From the NCBI GenBank assembly GCA_016716065.1, contig JADJXA010000002.1, forward strand, positions 744,001 to 808,000: a DNA stretch of 64,000 bases, read 5' to 3'. The notes below the pieces were generated by a model that worked only from the letters and a program-made list of their open reading frames with translations, was not told the DNA's origin and did not search any database. Origin of the DNA: Candidatus Leptovillus gracilis (GTDB lineage Bacteria > Chloroflexota > Anaerolineae > Promineifilales > Promineifilaceae). Position numbers and translations under genes: made by a program. This document shows, in pieces, positions 32,633-41,473 of this stretch. Each line of letters starts with the position of its first letter. Positions within the stretch are counted from its first letter, which is position 1.

Positions 32633-33766
32633 TTAGCGTCCAAAGTGCATGGGCATGATGATGTGGACAAAATCATTATCGCCCACCGGTTTGAGGACGC
32701 CCGGTTCCATGGGCGTGGTTGTTTCCAGGGCTACCTGCGGCGTGTCAATCACGTTCAATACGTCGGCCATGTATTTGACGTTAAAAGCGATTTCTACCCC
32801 GTCGCCGTCTACGCTGGCGTCTATTTGGGCCACGTTGTCGCCGGTTTCGTTGCTGGTGGCGGCAATAACGGCGTGTCCAGGGGTAATCTCGTCGCCCGGC
32901 TCCACCCGCACGCGGGCGGTGTGGCTGGATTCACGGGCGAAGATTTCGGCCGTCTTGCACGCTTTGCGGAAATCGGCCGTGCCCATCACGGTGCGGGTGG
33001 CGTGGCGTTTGGGGATGATGGGCGTGTAGTCGGGGAAGTTGCCGTCAATCAACTGCGAGACAATGACGATGCTGTCCAGGTCGAAAATGACCTGGTTGCG
33101 CCCTTCCGGCAGAGAGATGTAAATCGCCTCCGTGTCGTCGCTGGTGACGCGGGCGACTTCGTTGAGGGCGCGGGAGGGGATGATGATACTGGTGGGGCGT
33201 TCGACATGGCCGGGGATGTGGGCCGAGCGCACGGAGAGGCGGAAGCCGTCGGTGGCGGCCATCGTGACCTGACTTTCGTTGAATTTGGTGGAGACGCCGG
33301 TGAGGGTGGGGCGCGTGTCGTCCACAGCGGCGGCAAAGGCTACCTGGCCGATCATTTGCTTGAAGACGTCGGCTTCAACGCGGATGCGATGGTCGCGGTC
33401 TGGTTCGGGGACCAGGGGAAATTCCTGGGCATCTATGCCTTTGATATTGGCTTCGGTGCGGGCGCAGGAGATGTGCAAGGTCTGGGTCTTTTCGTTCAGG
33501 GCGAGATGGACTTGTTCCTGGGGCAGGGCGCTGACCAGGTCGTTGAGGGTGCGGGCGGGCACAGTGATAGCTCCTTCGTCTTCCACTTTGGCCCCAATCC
33601 AGCAGGTGATGACAATTTCCAGGTTGGTGGCGGAGAGTTTGAGACGGCCGTTATCCGTAGACAGCAGCACATTCGCCAGCACCGGCAGGGTAGAGCGCGT
33701 GCTCACCGCCCGCCCGACAATGCTAAACCCTTTGGCTAAATTTTCTTGCAAGCAGGAAATTTTCAT
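32633..33766 (-). CDS. dnaN: DNA polymerase III sliding clamp (beta subunit)
   Basis: The 377-residue protein is the ring-shaped clamp that tethers polymerase III and other partners to DNA. It has the three-domain beta layout, beginning MKISCLQENLAKGF and ending HIIMPMHFGR; the PMHFGR end forms part of the partner-binding pocket (PMRL in E. coli). Length is normal. GGGAG precedes the ATG, and TATACT about 60 bases upstream could be its -10 box. No dnaA or recF is beside it and no DnaA-box cluster is visible, so this is not an obvious origin. Confidence 0.96.
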   Translation of the reverse strand: MKISCLQENLAKGFSIVGRAVSTRSTLPVLANVLLSTDNGRLKLSATNLEIVITCWIGAKVEDEGAITVPARTLNDLVSALPQEQVHLALNEKTQTLHISCARTEANIKGIDAQEFPLVPEPDRDHRIRVEADVFKQMIGQVAFAAAVDDTRPTLTGVSTKFNESQVTMAATDGFRLSVRSAHIPGHVERPTSIIIPSRALNEVARVTSDDTEAIYISLPEGRNQVIFDLDSIVIVSQLIDGNFPDYTPIIPKRHATRTVMGTADFRKACKTAEIFARESSHTARVRVEPGDEITPGHAVIAATSNETGDNVAQIDASVDGDGVEIAFNVKYMADVLNVIDTPQVALETTTPMEPGVLKPVGDNDFVHIIMPMHFGR

Positions 33767-33860
33767 GGCGCTTCTCCCGAAAAAGTTTTGTTGTAATACC
33801 CCGCATGTGGCGGTGAAGATAGTATAACAGACAAATGGGGAAATGGGAAGGGTTTTGGGT

Positions 33861-33950
33861 AATCGGTAATCAGTAATCAGTGTTCAGTGTTCAGTGGAGC
33901 GTTACTGAAAACTGGGTACTGGATACTGAACACTGTCTACTGGATACTTC
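33861..33950. repeat. TGTTCAGTGTTCAGT / ACTGAACACTG dyad
   Basis: Direct copies of CAGTGTTCAGTG face GGATACTGAACACTG copies between dnaN and the SpoU gene. The same family lies at 54537-54595 and 59967-60035. Confidence 0.75.
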
Positions 33951-34464
33951 CGTGCCGAATATGGTACAGCACAACGCTCAGGGCGACGTGGACGTTGAGG
34001 GATTGGCCTTTGCCATACATGGGCAGGAAAACGGCCGTATCGCAAGCCGCCAATGTCGCTTTGGTAATGCCGTGGTCTTCGTGGCCGACGACCAGGCAGG
34101 TCTTTTGTGGGTAGGCAAAGTCGTAATAGGGAACGGCCGTATCCGACAACTCCACCGCCACCATGTGGTAGCCTTCGGCTTTCAAATCGGCGATGGCTTT
34201 CAGCGTGTCTTTCTCGTAGCGCCAGGGCATACTCAGGCTTTTGTAGCGGCCTACTTTTTCGATGGTGGGGTTGGGCGGCGTGGGCGTAATGCCCGCCAGC
34301 ACAAGCTGGGAAACGCCGGCGCCGTCGGCGGCGCGAAAGATGGAACCGACATTGGCCGGATATTCGATGCTTTGCAGCAAAACGGCCAGATCATGGGTCA
34401 GGGGATGGGCGCGTTTGTAATCGCGCAAGAAGCGTTTGAGGTCAGTGCCGATAAGTGGTTTCAT
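33937..34464 (-). CDS. SpoU-family (TrmH-like) RNA 2'-O-methyltransferase
   Basis: The 175-residue protein has the three SPOUT motifs: NVGSIFRAADGAG (motif 1), LVVGHEDHGI (motif 2) and LPMYGKGQSLNVHVALSVVLY (motif 3). It belongs to the trefoil-knot enzymes that put a methyl on ribose 2'-OH of tRNA or rRNA with S-adenosylmethionine. It lacks an N-terminal RNA-binding extension, so it is near the minimal TrmL/TrmH size and its target base is unknown. A TACAAT box ends six bases before the ATG, which suggests a leaderless mRNA. Confidence 0.93.
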   Translation of the reverse strand: MKPLIGTDLKRFLRDYKRAHPLTHDLAVLLQSIEYPANVGSIFRAADGAGVSQLVLAGITPTPPNPTIEKVGRYKSLSMPWRYEKDTLKAIADLKAEGYHMVAVELSDTAVPYYDFAYPQKTCLVVGHEDHGITKATLAACDTAVFLPMYGKGQSLNVHVALSVVLYHIRHGSIQ

Positions 34465-34516
34465 AAGGCAATTGTAGTATAAAGTTGGGAAAAATTAAGC
34501 AAAGGACCTGATCAAC

Positions 34517-34867
34517 ATGAAAGATGGTCGGCAATCTTCGACAGCTTCGCCTATTTTGTCGGAAACAGGCAGGCGATTGGGTACGGCCGTTCTTTTTGTA
34601 GTTACGCTGGGCGTGGTGGCTCCCATCGTCTGGCTGGCAATCTGGTTTTTGTTTATGTCGTTGGCCCGCAATGAAAGTACGCTGATGGTTTTGGGGTATG
34701 CCCAGATTGGCTTGCTGCCCATCAGCGTGATGTGGGGCATTGGGCTGGGGGTGGTCTTGGGTCTTATTCAACGCGGCAAAGCCAGCAAACGCTGGTTGGT
34801 TGGTGCGGCCGTTATCGTGTTGAGCGCGGTAGTGATAAACGGGGTTTTGTGGTTGTTGCTGTGGTAA
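34517..34867 (+). CDS. Small membrane protein of unknown function
   Basis: The 116-residue protein shows three predicted membrane helices (about residues 22-48, 57-80 and 92-116) after a short polar N-terminus. I recognise no family. AAAGGACC lies about 8 bases before the ATG, which supports translation. Confidence 0.6.
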   Translation: MKDGRQSSTASPILSETGRRLGTAVLFVVTLGVVAPIVWLAIWFLFMSLARNESTLMVLGYAQIGLLPISVMWGIGLGVVLGLIQRGKASKRWLVGAAVIVLSAVVINGVLWLLLW

Positions 34868-34932
34868 GCGGCGGCAGGTCGCCCGCTTGCCGGCTGCCGG
34901 ATGGGTTCATGGTCCATCAGGGCATTCGCCCT

Positions 34933-34960
34933 TTTAAAGTGCTGCATTCCTGAGTATAAT
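34933..34960 (+). promoter_or_regulatory. Candidate promoter for the YtxH-like gene
   Basis: TTTAAA (34933-34938), 16 bases, TATAAT (34955-34960), about 125 bases before the ATG at 35087. The leader 34961-35086 has no recognised fold. Confidence 0.4.
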
Positions 34961-35086
34961 CGTGCCCAATTCGAAGATCATTTGGACCCTAAAGGTTTGT
35001 ATACGCGCAAAGGTCATCATCTGACATTTTTGTCACCTTGTCAGGTATAAAACCCGCAGGGTCTTCCAGGCATCGGGAGTTACTGT

Positions 35087-35299
35087 ATGAATAAAGTGTT
35101 TAGTTTTGCGGCTGGCGCCATTTGTGGCGCATTGGTGGGTGGGGTGTTGGTTCTATTGTTTACGCCAGCTTCCGGCGAAGATTTGCTGCAAGCAGCCAAT
35201 GATCGCTGGCAGTCGGCTTTGAATGAAGGGCGGCAGGCCATGGAAGAGCGCCGCCAGGAGTTGGAAGGCCAGTTTAAGAATATGACGGCCGTTCAGTAA
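35087..35299 (+). CDS. YtxH-like small membrane protein
   Basis: The 70-residue protein has one N-terminal helix with the pattern GAICGALVGGVLVLLFTPASGED, close to the YtxH/gas-vesicle-P-like signature, followed by an amphipathic charged helix. Such proteins are linked to general stress in other bacteria, but no role is set. The start is supported by a ribosome-like GGGAG upstream. Confidence 0.7.
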   Translation: MNKVFSFAAGAICGALVGGVLVLLFTPASGEDLLQAANDRWQSALNEGRQAMEERRQELEGQFKNMTAVQ

Positions 35300-35303
35300 A
35301 ATT

Positions 35304-35341
35304 AAAGAGTTGACAGGTTTCCTCAAACCTCTCAGCTCTTT
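35304..35341. terminator. Hairpin between convergent genes
   Basis: 35304-35320 pairs with 35325-35341 around CCTC, with a few mismatches. The AAAGAG/CTCTTT base gives T's on both strands, so it could act both ways. Confidence 0.65.
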
Positions 35342-37433
35342 ACGGTTCCAATTTCAGCCAATAGTTGGCCGATTGTTCGATGAAAGGGGTGAGCGGGGTG
35401 ATAGCCAGTATCCCGCCCCCTTTGCCAATTTCCAGTTCCCAGCGGCCCTGATTGAGTTCATTCAACGGCAGTCGGGTGACGCTGGGAATGGGGCCGCCCT
35501 CTATCAACTGCACGACCCACTGTTGGGGAAGCTGCCAGCCAGTTTGCAGAAAACCTTCAGCCTGCCACTCTGGGCTGCTGCTCTCGGCATCGTTCAGGTA
35601 ATCCAATTCTGGCACGCTGATGTCATCCAGGGCAAACCCACGACCGGGAACGGCGGAATCGGTGAGTACCTCAAAGCGCAGCCACACCTGCTGCCCCACG
35701 TAGCGGTTTAAAGAAATCTGCTCCTTCACCCAGCCGTCGCGCTGGTCGCGGGCGTCGGCGGAACGGCCGCTAAACGCCGGGCCATATTCGCCGGACGTGG
35801 CATGATTGGGCACGAGCAGTTCCCAACTTTGTCCTCTGTCGCTGGAAATGGACAGGTAGGCGAAGTCGTATTCTTCTTCCAGGTCGTACCAGGTGGCAAA
35901 ATTAAGGCTGGCGCTGGAAAGGGCGCTGAGGTCGAAGACGGCCGTTAGCCGGGCGTTGCTATCATCCTGGGCGGGGGCGTACCACATTTGTTCGCCGCTG
36001 CGCGGGGCGCTGTCTATCAGGTCGGCGGTAGAGTCGCCGGCAAAGGTCAGGGTGACGGGGCCGCGTAGGTTCAATTCGACGTAGTGGGTGGCAAACTGGC
36101 CTAGCTCATCGGTGGTTTCTTGTGGCAGTTGTTTGATACGCCATTGGTAAGACGGCCGTCCCAGGTCTAGGTTCTGGTAATTGTAACGTGGTCCGGCGGC
36201 CGGGCTGTCCAGAAAATTGGCGGCGACCCAATCGGCCGTAAAATCGGTCAGGCTGCGGTCGGGTGCGTGGCCGCGCAAAATGGCCGACACGGCCGCCAGG
36301 CCGTTGGCCGGATGGCGCGACAATTCTTGCACGGCCGTTTCGCCCAACTGTTCCCATAGATAAACCATATAGAGATAGGCGGCGCTGTAGTGGGCGTCCA
36401 CATAGTCGGCGTCGTAATCCCAGGTGTTCAGGCGTGTGTGTGGGCGGCGCGTGTAGTCCAGCGCGGTCGCCGTGTCGAAGCCCAGATAGATTTCGGCAAG
36501 CTGCGACAGGCCCTCGTTGAGCCAGGTGTCTTCGTTGGGGTCCAGGTACCACTGGATGAGGTGCTGTATCTCATGGACCAGCGTCCCGTAATACAAATCT
36601 TCGCCCAAATCCAGGTTGCCCATGACCAGATAAACCATCTCTTGTTGGTTGGATTCGGCGTAGAGGCTGCGCGGATATTGGTTGACGCTGCTGAAATAGC
36701 CCAATTCGCTGCTTGTGTTGGTTCCGGCCAGATGCAGCACAGTGAAATGGGGGTCGTTATCTATGCCCGGCTGCCATTCCTGGCCGAATAAGGTGACCAG
36801 ACGTGGATAATATTCTGTTTCCAGCCGATCAGCGGCCGTCTGAACCTCTCTTTGATTGAATCTCAGGCTGTCTTCTACCCAGAAATAGGTGTGTTCGGTT
36901 ATGCCAAGCAGAGTGGCCTGGATACGGCCGTTGTCGGTGAAAAAGGTTTGCCGGTCGCCCAGGCGATAAACCGGCGCAGTTGTGGTCCGTTCGTTGGCTT
37001 TGTTGTTGGATAGGCGTTGGCTGCTTTCAAAATAGTCGTGGGGTGGGTAGTTGGTCTCCAGCAGCGTCTGCAAATCCAGCCAGCCGCGAGGTGGTATCTG
37101 GTCCTGACGAATGGCGTCGGGCGGCAAGATGAACGGCGTGGGGGAAGGCTGGCTGGTTGGTTCGCTGGCCGGTTGGTTGGTTGGTTCGGGGGTTGGTTGG
37201 TTGGTTGGTTGGTTGGTTGGCCGGGTGGGGGATGGGCTGGTTGGCGTGGTGGTGGGCGGGATAAGGGCAACGGCCGTACCAGCCTCCTGGTTCACCTGCT
37301 GATCATAGCGCAGCCAGACAATCGCGCCCGCGCCCAAAATGCCCGTCGTGCACACGGCCATGATCGCCAAAACCAGGCAGCCGCCGAGCAGGAGCCAGAA
37401 AGTATTATTGGTTGGTTGGTTGCTTGGTCGCAT
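35340..37433 (-). CDS. M6-like secreted zinc metalloprotease, paralogue 1
   Basis: The 697-residue protein has an N-terminal membrane anchor (about 10-40), a Thr/Pro/Asn-rich stalk encoded by GGTT-type repeats, a zinc protease domain with the HExxH motif HEIQH followed by NEGLSQLAE, and a C-terminal half with two beta-sandwich-like modules (WYDLEEEYDFAYLSIS, then QQVWLRFEVLTD) as in immune inhibitor A-type proteases. It likely degrades proteins at the cell surface. It is followed on the same strand direction by a clear paralogue upstream (37492-39426), so the pair arose by duplication. The stalk region invites slipped-strand changes. Confidence 0.87.
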   Translation of the reverse strand: MRPSNQPTNNTFWLLLGGCLVLAIMAVCTTGILGAGAIVWLRYDQQVNQEAGTAVALIPPTTTPTSPSPTRPTNQPTNQPTPEPTNQPASEPTSQPSPTPFILPPDAIRQDQIPPRGWLDLQTLLETNYPPHDYFESSQRLSNNKANERTTTAPVYRLGDRQTFFTDNGRIQATLLGITEHTYFWVEDSLRFNQREVQTAADRLETEYYPRLVTLFGQEWQPGIDNDPHFTVLHLAGTNTSSELGYFSSVNQYPRSLYAESNQQEMVYLVMGNLDLGEDLYYGTLVHEIQHLIQWYLDPNEDTWLNEGLSQLAEIYLGFDTATALDYTRRPHTRLNTWDYDADYVDAHYSAAYLYMVYLWEQLGETAVQELSRHPANGLAAVSAILRGHAPDRSLTDFTADWVAANFLDSPAAGPRYNYQNLDLGRPSYQWRIKQLPQETTDELGQFATHYVELNLRGPVTLTFAGDSTADLIDSAPRSGEQMWYAPAQDDSNARLTAVFDLSALSSASLNFATWYDLEEEYDFAYLSISSDRGQSWELLVPNHATSGEYGPAFSGRSADARDQRDGWVKEQISLNRYVGQQVWLRFEVLTDSAVPGRGFALDDISVPELDYLNDAESSSPEWQAEGFLQTGWQLPQQWVVQLIEGGPIPSVTRLPLNELNQGRWELEIGKGGGILAITPLTPFIEQSANYWLKLEP
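37191..37220. repeat. GGTT tetranucleotide run in coding sequence
   Basis: Seven and a half GGTT units lie in the stalk of the M6-like protease. As the unit is four bases, gain or loss of one unit shifts the frame. Shorter GGTT runs lie at 37160-37180, 37407-37425 and 57891-57900. Confidence 0.9.
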
Positions 37434-37454
37434 AAGCTCGTGAAAATAGCCAAT

Positions 37455-37493
37455 TGTCAGCAGCTAACAACTACCAACTAACGACTATCAACT
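37455..37493. repeat. CAACTATCAACT-family short repeat
   Basis: AACAACTACCAACTAACGACTATCAACT lies between the two protease genes, and belongs to the family seen at 18945-19020. Confidence 0.6.
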
Positions 37494-39426
37494 ATTTCTC
37501 CGGAATGATGGCAAACTGATACGGCGCTGTTTGCCTGGTGACGGGCGTGCTGCCTGACACTATAAGGATAGCTTCGCTGTGGTTTCTGTCCATAGGAAAT
37601 AACCACTGGGCGCGTTGATTCTCATCCAGCGGTAAGCGTTCGATTTGCACGCCGTCGAAGCCAATCAGGATGCGCTGCACGATGAAGGATTGGGGCAGGG
37701 TGTTGGTCAGACGCAGCATACCGGTTTCTGTCCATTGGCCTGGCTGTTCGGCGTCGTCCAGGTAGCCTAACTCAGGGATGGCGATATCGTCTACCAGGAA
37801 GCCCTGGCCGGTGAGCGCGCCATCGGTGATGGTATGGAAACGCAGCCGGATTTCTTGCCCGGCAAAGGGGGTGAGGTCGGCCGTTTCTTGCTGCCAGACT
37901 GGTTTATCGCCGCCGCCGCTGATGCCGGTGTAGCCGGGGCCGAGGCTGTTGCCCTGGGGGTTGTCCGTGGTAGTGGAATTGGTGGCCAGAAGCTGCCAGG
38001 TACGGCCGTCATCCACCGACGCCGCTACGTAAGCATAATCCCAACCTGCCTCAATGTCGTACCAGGTCCAGAAGGTCAGCGTGGCCTGATCCAGCCCGGT
38101 CAGGTCGAAGGCGCGGGTCAGCGTCATTTCCGATTCGTCGGCCGGTAGGCTGGCGTAGACATAATCGCCGCTGTAAGGGGCGGCGTCTACCAGTTTCACC
38201 TGCTGCGTGCCGGTAAACACCACCGTCACCGGGTCTGGGCTGCTGATGTTAAAGTAATCGGTCCCGTATTGGTGTACGGTGTCGCTGTGGGTTTGTGCCA
38301 CTGGCATTTCGCCAAATTTCTGTGGGTTCATTGCGCCAAAGGTGATGGAGTTGTACTGGTAAACGCCTTCACCGCGCCCCAGGCTGTGCAGCACGTTGGC
38401 GACGGCCCAATCGGCAAACAGATCGTCGAAGGTGAAGCTGGTGTCGAGGGTTTGCAGCACGGCCGTAATCCCGGCCGGTCCGCTGGCTGGCTGCTGCACC
38501 AACGCCTGCGTCGCCGCCGCGCCAAATCGGTCCAGGAAATAAGCGGCAAAATAAAAGGCGTTGGCGTAATGCGCCCCAATTTGCTCTGGGTCGTGGCTGA
38601 GGGTGGTCAGTTGGGTGTCGGTTTTATAGATGAAGTCGGCGGCCCGGTTGACGGTAAAGCCGTTGACGTGGGCGGATAGTTCGGCCAGGCCCTCGTTTAG
38701 CCAGCCTTCTTCATTGGGGTCTATATGCCATTGGATGAGGTGTTGCAGTTCGTGGGCGATGGCGTGGTAATAGTTGTCGCTGCCCAGGCGGGCGTCTTTC
38801 AGGCTGACATAGAGCAGTTCGCGCTGGTTGGAGTAGGGGTTGACGGCCGTTACCACCTCATCGCCTGACCAAAAATAGGCCACGCCGATGTTGCTGATTT
38901 CTTTCAAGTGTAAAATGTTTAGCCGGTTGTCGCCATCTACGCCCGGCTGCCATTCTGTGCCAAAGAAGGCGCGGCTGGTAGGCAAAATCTCGTTTTCCAG
39001 GCGGGTGGCAGCGGCGGCCACGTCGGCCGGTTTCAGATTCAGCCCGGTTTCGGCCCACAGGTTCAGGGCGTCGGAGCGGTAAACCAGTTCGGCCTGAATT
39101 TGTTTGGTTTGGTTAACGGCCGTATCCTTCACCCAAAACGGCGCTGCATCACCCACCTGGTAGGGGGTGGCGGCGATTTGGGCCACGTTCGGGGTGCTGC
39201 TGCCCTGGAAGCGATTGCTCAGGTCGGTCATGTCACGGGGTGGAGCGGCGGCGGTGGCGACGGCCGTCAGGCTTTCATAAGCGCTGGCTGGTGGCGGTGT
39301 GGTGATGGGAGTGGGGATGGGCTGCTGCACCAGACCACAGGCGGGAGAGCAGCAGGATGAGGGGAAACGGCCGTGAGCCACAATCACCAACCGGAAAAAT
39401 TTACAAGCTGCTGTGAGACAAGGCAT
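37492..39426 (-). CDS. M6-like secreted zinc metalloprotease, paralogue 2
   Basis: This 644-residue protein shares the layout of its neighbour: HELQH in place of HEIQH, then NEGLAELSA, and the paired beta modules (WYDIEAGWDYAYVAAS). It lacks the GGTT stalk. The N-terminus is suspect: reading one C fewer at two C-runs (near 39345 and 39358) gives AVSLILLLSACG, a clean lipoprotein signal, whereas the present frame gives a poor one around an ACGGCCGT palindrome. So the true start may be a TTG near 39373 with two base errors. Otherwise the domain content is intact and the enzyme is likely surface-attached. Confidence 0.83.
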   Translation of the reverse strand: MPCLTAACKFFRLVIVAHGRFPSSCCSPACGLVQQPIPTPITTPPPASAYESLTAVATAAAPPRDMTDLSNRFQGSSTPNVAQIAATPYQVGDAAPFWVKDTAVNQTKQIQAELVYRSDALNLWAETGLNLKPADVAAAATRLENEILPTSRAFFGTEWQPGVDGDNRLNILHLKEISNIGVAYFWSGDEVVTAVNPYSNQRELLYVSLKDARLGSDNYYHAIAHELQHLIQWHIDPNEEGWLNEGLAELSAHVNGFTVNRAADFIYKTDTQLTTLSHDPEQIGAHYANAFYFAAYFLDRFGAAATQALVQQPASGPAGITAVLQTLDTSFTFDDLFADWAVANVLHSLGRGEGVYQYNSITFGAMNPQKFGEMPVAQTHSDTVHQYGTDYFNISSPDPVTVVFTGTQQVKLVDAAPYSGDYVYASLPADESEMTLTRAFDLTGLDQATLTFWTWYDIEAGWDYAYVAASVDDGRTWQLLATNSTTTDNPQGNSLGPGYTGISGGGDKPVWQQETADLTPFAGQEIRLRFHTITDGALTGQGFLVDDIAIPELGYLDDAEQPGQWTETGMLRLTNTLPQSFIVQRILIGFDGVQIERLPLDENQRAQWLFPMDRNHSEAILIVSGSTPVTRQTAPYQFAIIPEK

Positions 39427-39599
39427 GACTTATTCTACAAAGGGTATATTCTCCCCAGGCGAACGAGATTCCCCTGCTTTCTTTGCAGGGCCAGGCGCGA
39501 TTGATTATCGGGTAAGGCAGGGGAGCTGGCGGATGGCGCTGATTCTGGCGGGATCCGCCAGGTTTATTCACATCGAACCAATGGCGGTGCAAGACAATT

Positions 39600-40871
39600 A
39601 TGAAATATGCCCACATTGTCGGTTGGGGCTGCTATCTGCCCGACCGCATTATGACCAACGACGAAATCGGCCTGATCGTAGATACCACAGATGACTGGAT
39701 TCACGCCCGTACCGGCATTCGTCAACGGCACATCGCCGGTGAAGCGGAAACCACATCCACGCTGGCCTTTGAAGCGGCCGCCCGCGCCCTGGTGGTCGCC
39801 GATCTGCACCCTTCGCAGGTAGATTTGATCATCGTCGCCACCTCCACGCCGGAGCACATGTTCCCCTCGACAGCCTGCCTGGTGCAAGATTACCTGGGCG
39901 CGACGCGGGCGGGGGCGTTTGATCTGGGCGCGGCCTGCTCTGGTTTTGTCTATGGCCTGGAAATGGCAGCGCAGGCCATCGCCACTGGTTCGGTGCGTAA
40001 TGCCATTGTGATTGGCGCGGAAACCATGTCGCGGGTGTTGGACTGGCAGGACCGTTCGACTTGCATTTTGTTTGGCGATGGGGCGGGGGCGGTGGTGCTG
40101 AAAGGTTCGACCATACCCGGCGGTGTGCTGGCTTCCACCTTGCGCTCTGATGGTTCCGGCGGCGATCTGCTTAGTTTACCGGCCCTGTACCACAACCCTG
40201 TGCCGCAGTTGGGGTCGGATTTTTATCACAACGGCCACCAGAAAAATACAATTGATATGCATGGCCGCCAGGTTTTCCGTTTTGCCACCCAGGTCATCGC
40301 CTCGTCGGTCAAAGAGGTGCTGCGCAAAGCTGATCTGAGCATAGACGACGTGGCCCTGATTGTGCCTCATCAGGCTAACGTGCGGATCATCGAAACGTCG
40401 GCCAAACGGCTGAAAATCCCCTACGAAAAGTTTTATGTAAATGTAGGCCAAACCGGCAACACCTCCGCCGCCTCGATTCCTATCGCTCTCTGCCAGGCGG
40501 TGAACGAAGGACGGCTGCGGCCAAACGATAACGTGGTGTTTGTCGGTTTTGGCGGTGGACTCACCTGGGGGGCCAACGTGCTAAAGTGGGACGTCACGCC
40601 GCCACAAGTGCGCCGGTTGGATCGGGAATGGAAACGGGCCAGGTACATCGTCGCCCGTGGCCGGTCACGGCTGAAGCGTTGGCGGCGCAAGGTGGCGGCC
40701 TTTCTGGGCGGTTCGCCCACGCCCGATGCGCGGTTGCGGGACGTCGCCAGGAGAAAGATAGGAAACGAAGAACGGCGAAAGATAATGACGCATAAAGGTC
40801 GTCTGGCGGGTGGGGACGTGTTAATATGGACGCATGAACAATCCGACGCAACCACCAACATTTTGGCGTAA
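39600..40871 (+). CDS. fabH: 3-oxoacyl-ACP synthase III (FabH) with C-terminal extension
   Basis: FabH condenses acetyl-CoA or a short acyl-CoA with malonyl-ACP to start fatty acid synthesis. The catalytic triad is present: Cys113 in GAACSGF, His257 in VPHQAN and Asn287 in GQTGNTSA. The thiolase fold ends near residue 333; about 90 further residues, very Arg/Lys-rich (VRRLDREWKRARYI and so on), are unusual and run 38 bases into the next gene. The extension might bind membrane or nucleic acid, or its last third may be a run-on. There is no clear ribosome site. No other fab gene is adjacent. Confidence 0.92.
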   Translation: MKYAHIVGWGCYLPDRIMTNDEIGLIVDTTDDWIHARTGIRQRHIAGEAETTSTLAFEAAARALVVADLHPSQVDLIIVATSTPEHMFPSTACLVQDYLGATRAGAFDLGAACSGFVYGLEMAAQAIATGSVRNAIVIGAETMSRVLDWQDRSTCILFGDGAGAVVLKGSTIPGGVLASTLRSDGSGGDLLSLPALYHNPVPQLGSDFYHNGHQKNTIDMHGRQVFRFATQVIASSVKEVLRKADLSIDDVALIVPHQANVRIIETSAKRLKIPYEKFYVNVGQTGNTSAASIPIALCQAVNEGRLRPNDNVVFVGFGGGLTWGANVLKWDVTPPQVRRLDREWKRARYIVARGRSRLKRWRRKVAAFLGGSPTPDARLRDVARRKIGNEERRKIMTHKGRLAGGDVLIWTHEQSDATTNILA

Positions 40872-41473
40872 TCAATGGCCCTGGTTGGTCCTGGGCGGAC
40901 TGCTGACGATGGCGGGCTTTTTGCTCTGTCTGGCGCCGGAGGAGGCGACGTTGGGGCAGGGTATCCGGATCGTGTACGTCCACGTGGCCCTCACCTGGAC
41001 GGGCATGGCCGGTTTTGTGATTGCCGGGCTGTTGGGGCTGCTGACGCTGCTCAGCGGTAGGCAGCGGTTTGCCGCCTGGATGCAGACATTGGGCTGGGTG
41101 GCTTTTGGCTTTTACGCCGCCGGTATTGCCATGAGCGCCTGGGCGTCTAAGGTGAATTGGGGCAATGTGTTCTGGCAGGAACCGCGGATGGCCGCTGCTT
41201 TTAACGGCCTGGCGGTGGCGGTGGTTGTGTTGGCGGCTAATGTCTGGATTCCCTGGGCGCGGCTGCGGGGGCTGCTGCACGTGATCTTGCCGCTGATTAT
41301 CTTCTGGCTGACTTACAGCGCGCCTTTGCTGCTGCATCCGCGCAACCCCATTTCCACCTCCGATTCCTGGGGCATTCAAGCTGGCTTTTGCCGGTATGTT
41401 TTTGTTAACCGCCGGGTTGGCGGCCTGGGTGGTGTGGCAGGTGGGCAAGAAGTCAAAAGGGCGAATAGACTAA
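40834..41473 (+). pseudogene. CcmC/CcsA-like cytochrome c assembly protein, frameshifted
   Basis: Residues 1-180 form a multi-helix membrane protein with a Trp-rich segment (WASKVNWGNVFWQEPRM) that resembles the heme-handling region of CcmC-type proteins; VYVHVALTWTG also fits. The frame then breaks near 41369-41385. In another frame the sequence goes on as KLAFAGMFLLTAGLAAW and ends KSKGRID at TAA 41471-41473, giving the expected sixth helix. Removing one base would give a 212-residue protein. The start ATG is six bases after TAATAT, consistent with leaderless expression. No other ccm gene is near, so the family call is moderate. Confidence 0.65.

Noticed and set aside
32546..33739. Open frame of 397 codons on the plus strand
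   Set aside because: It is antisense to dnaN, with glycine/valine-rich shadow composition. dnaN on the other strand is certain.
32633..33766. Replication origin next to dnaN
   Set aside because: dnaA, recF and gyrB are not adjacent and I see no cluster of DnaA boxes or AT-rich unwinding region.
37141..37433. CRISPR-like array from the repeated GGTTGGTT sequence
   Set aside because: The units are four bases with no spacers and lie in a coding region; no cas gene is present. No CRISPR array is visible anywhere in the window.
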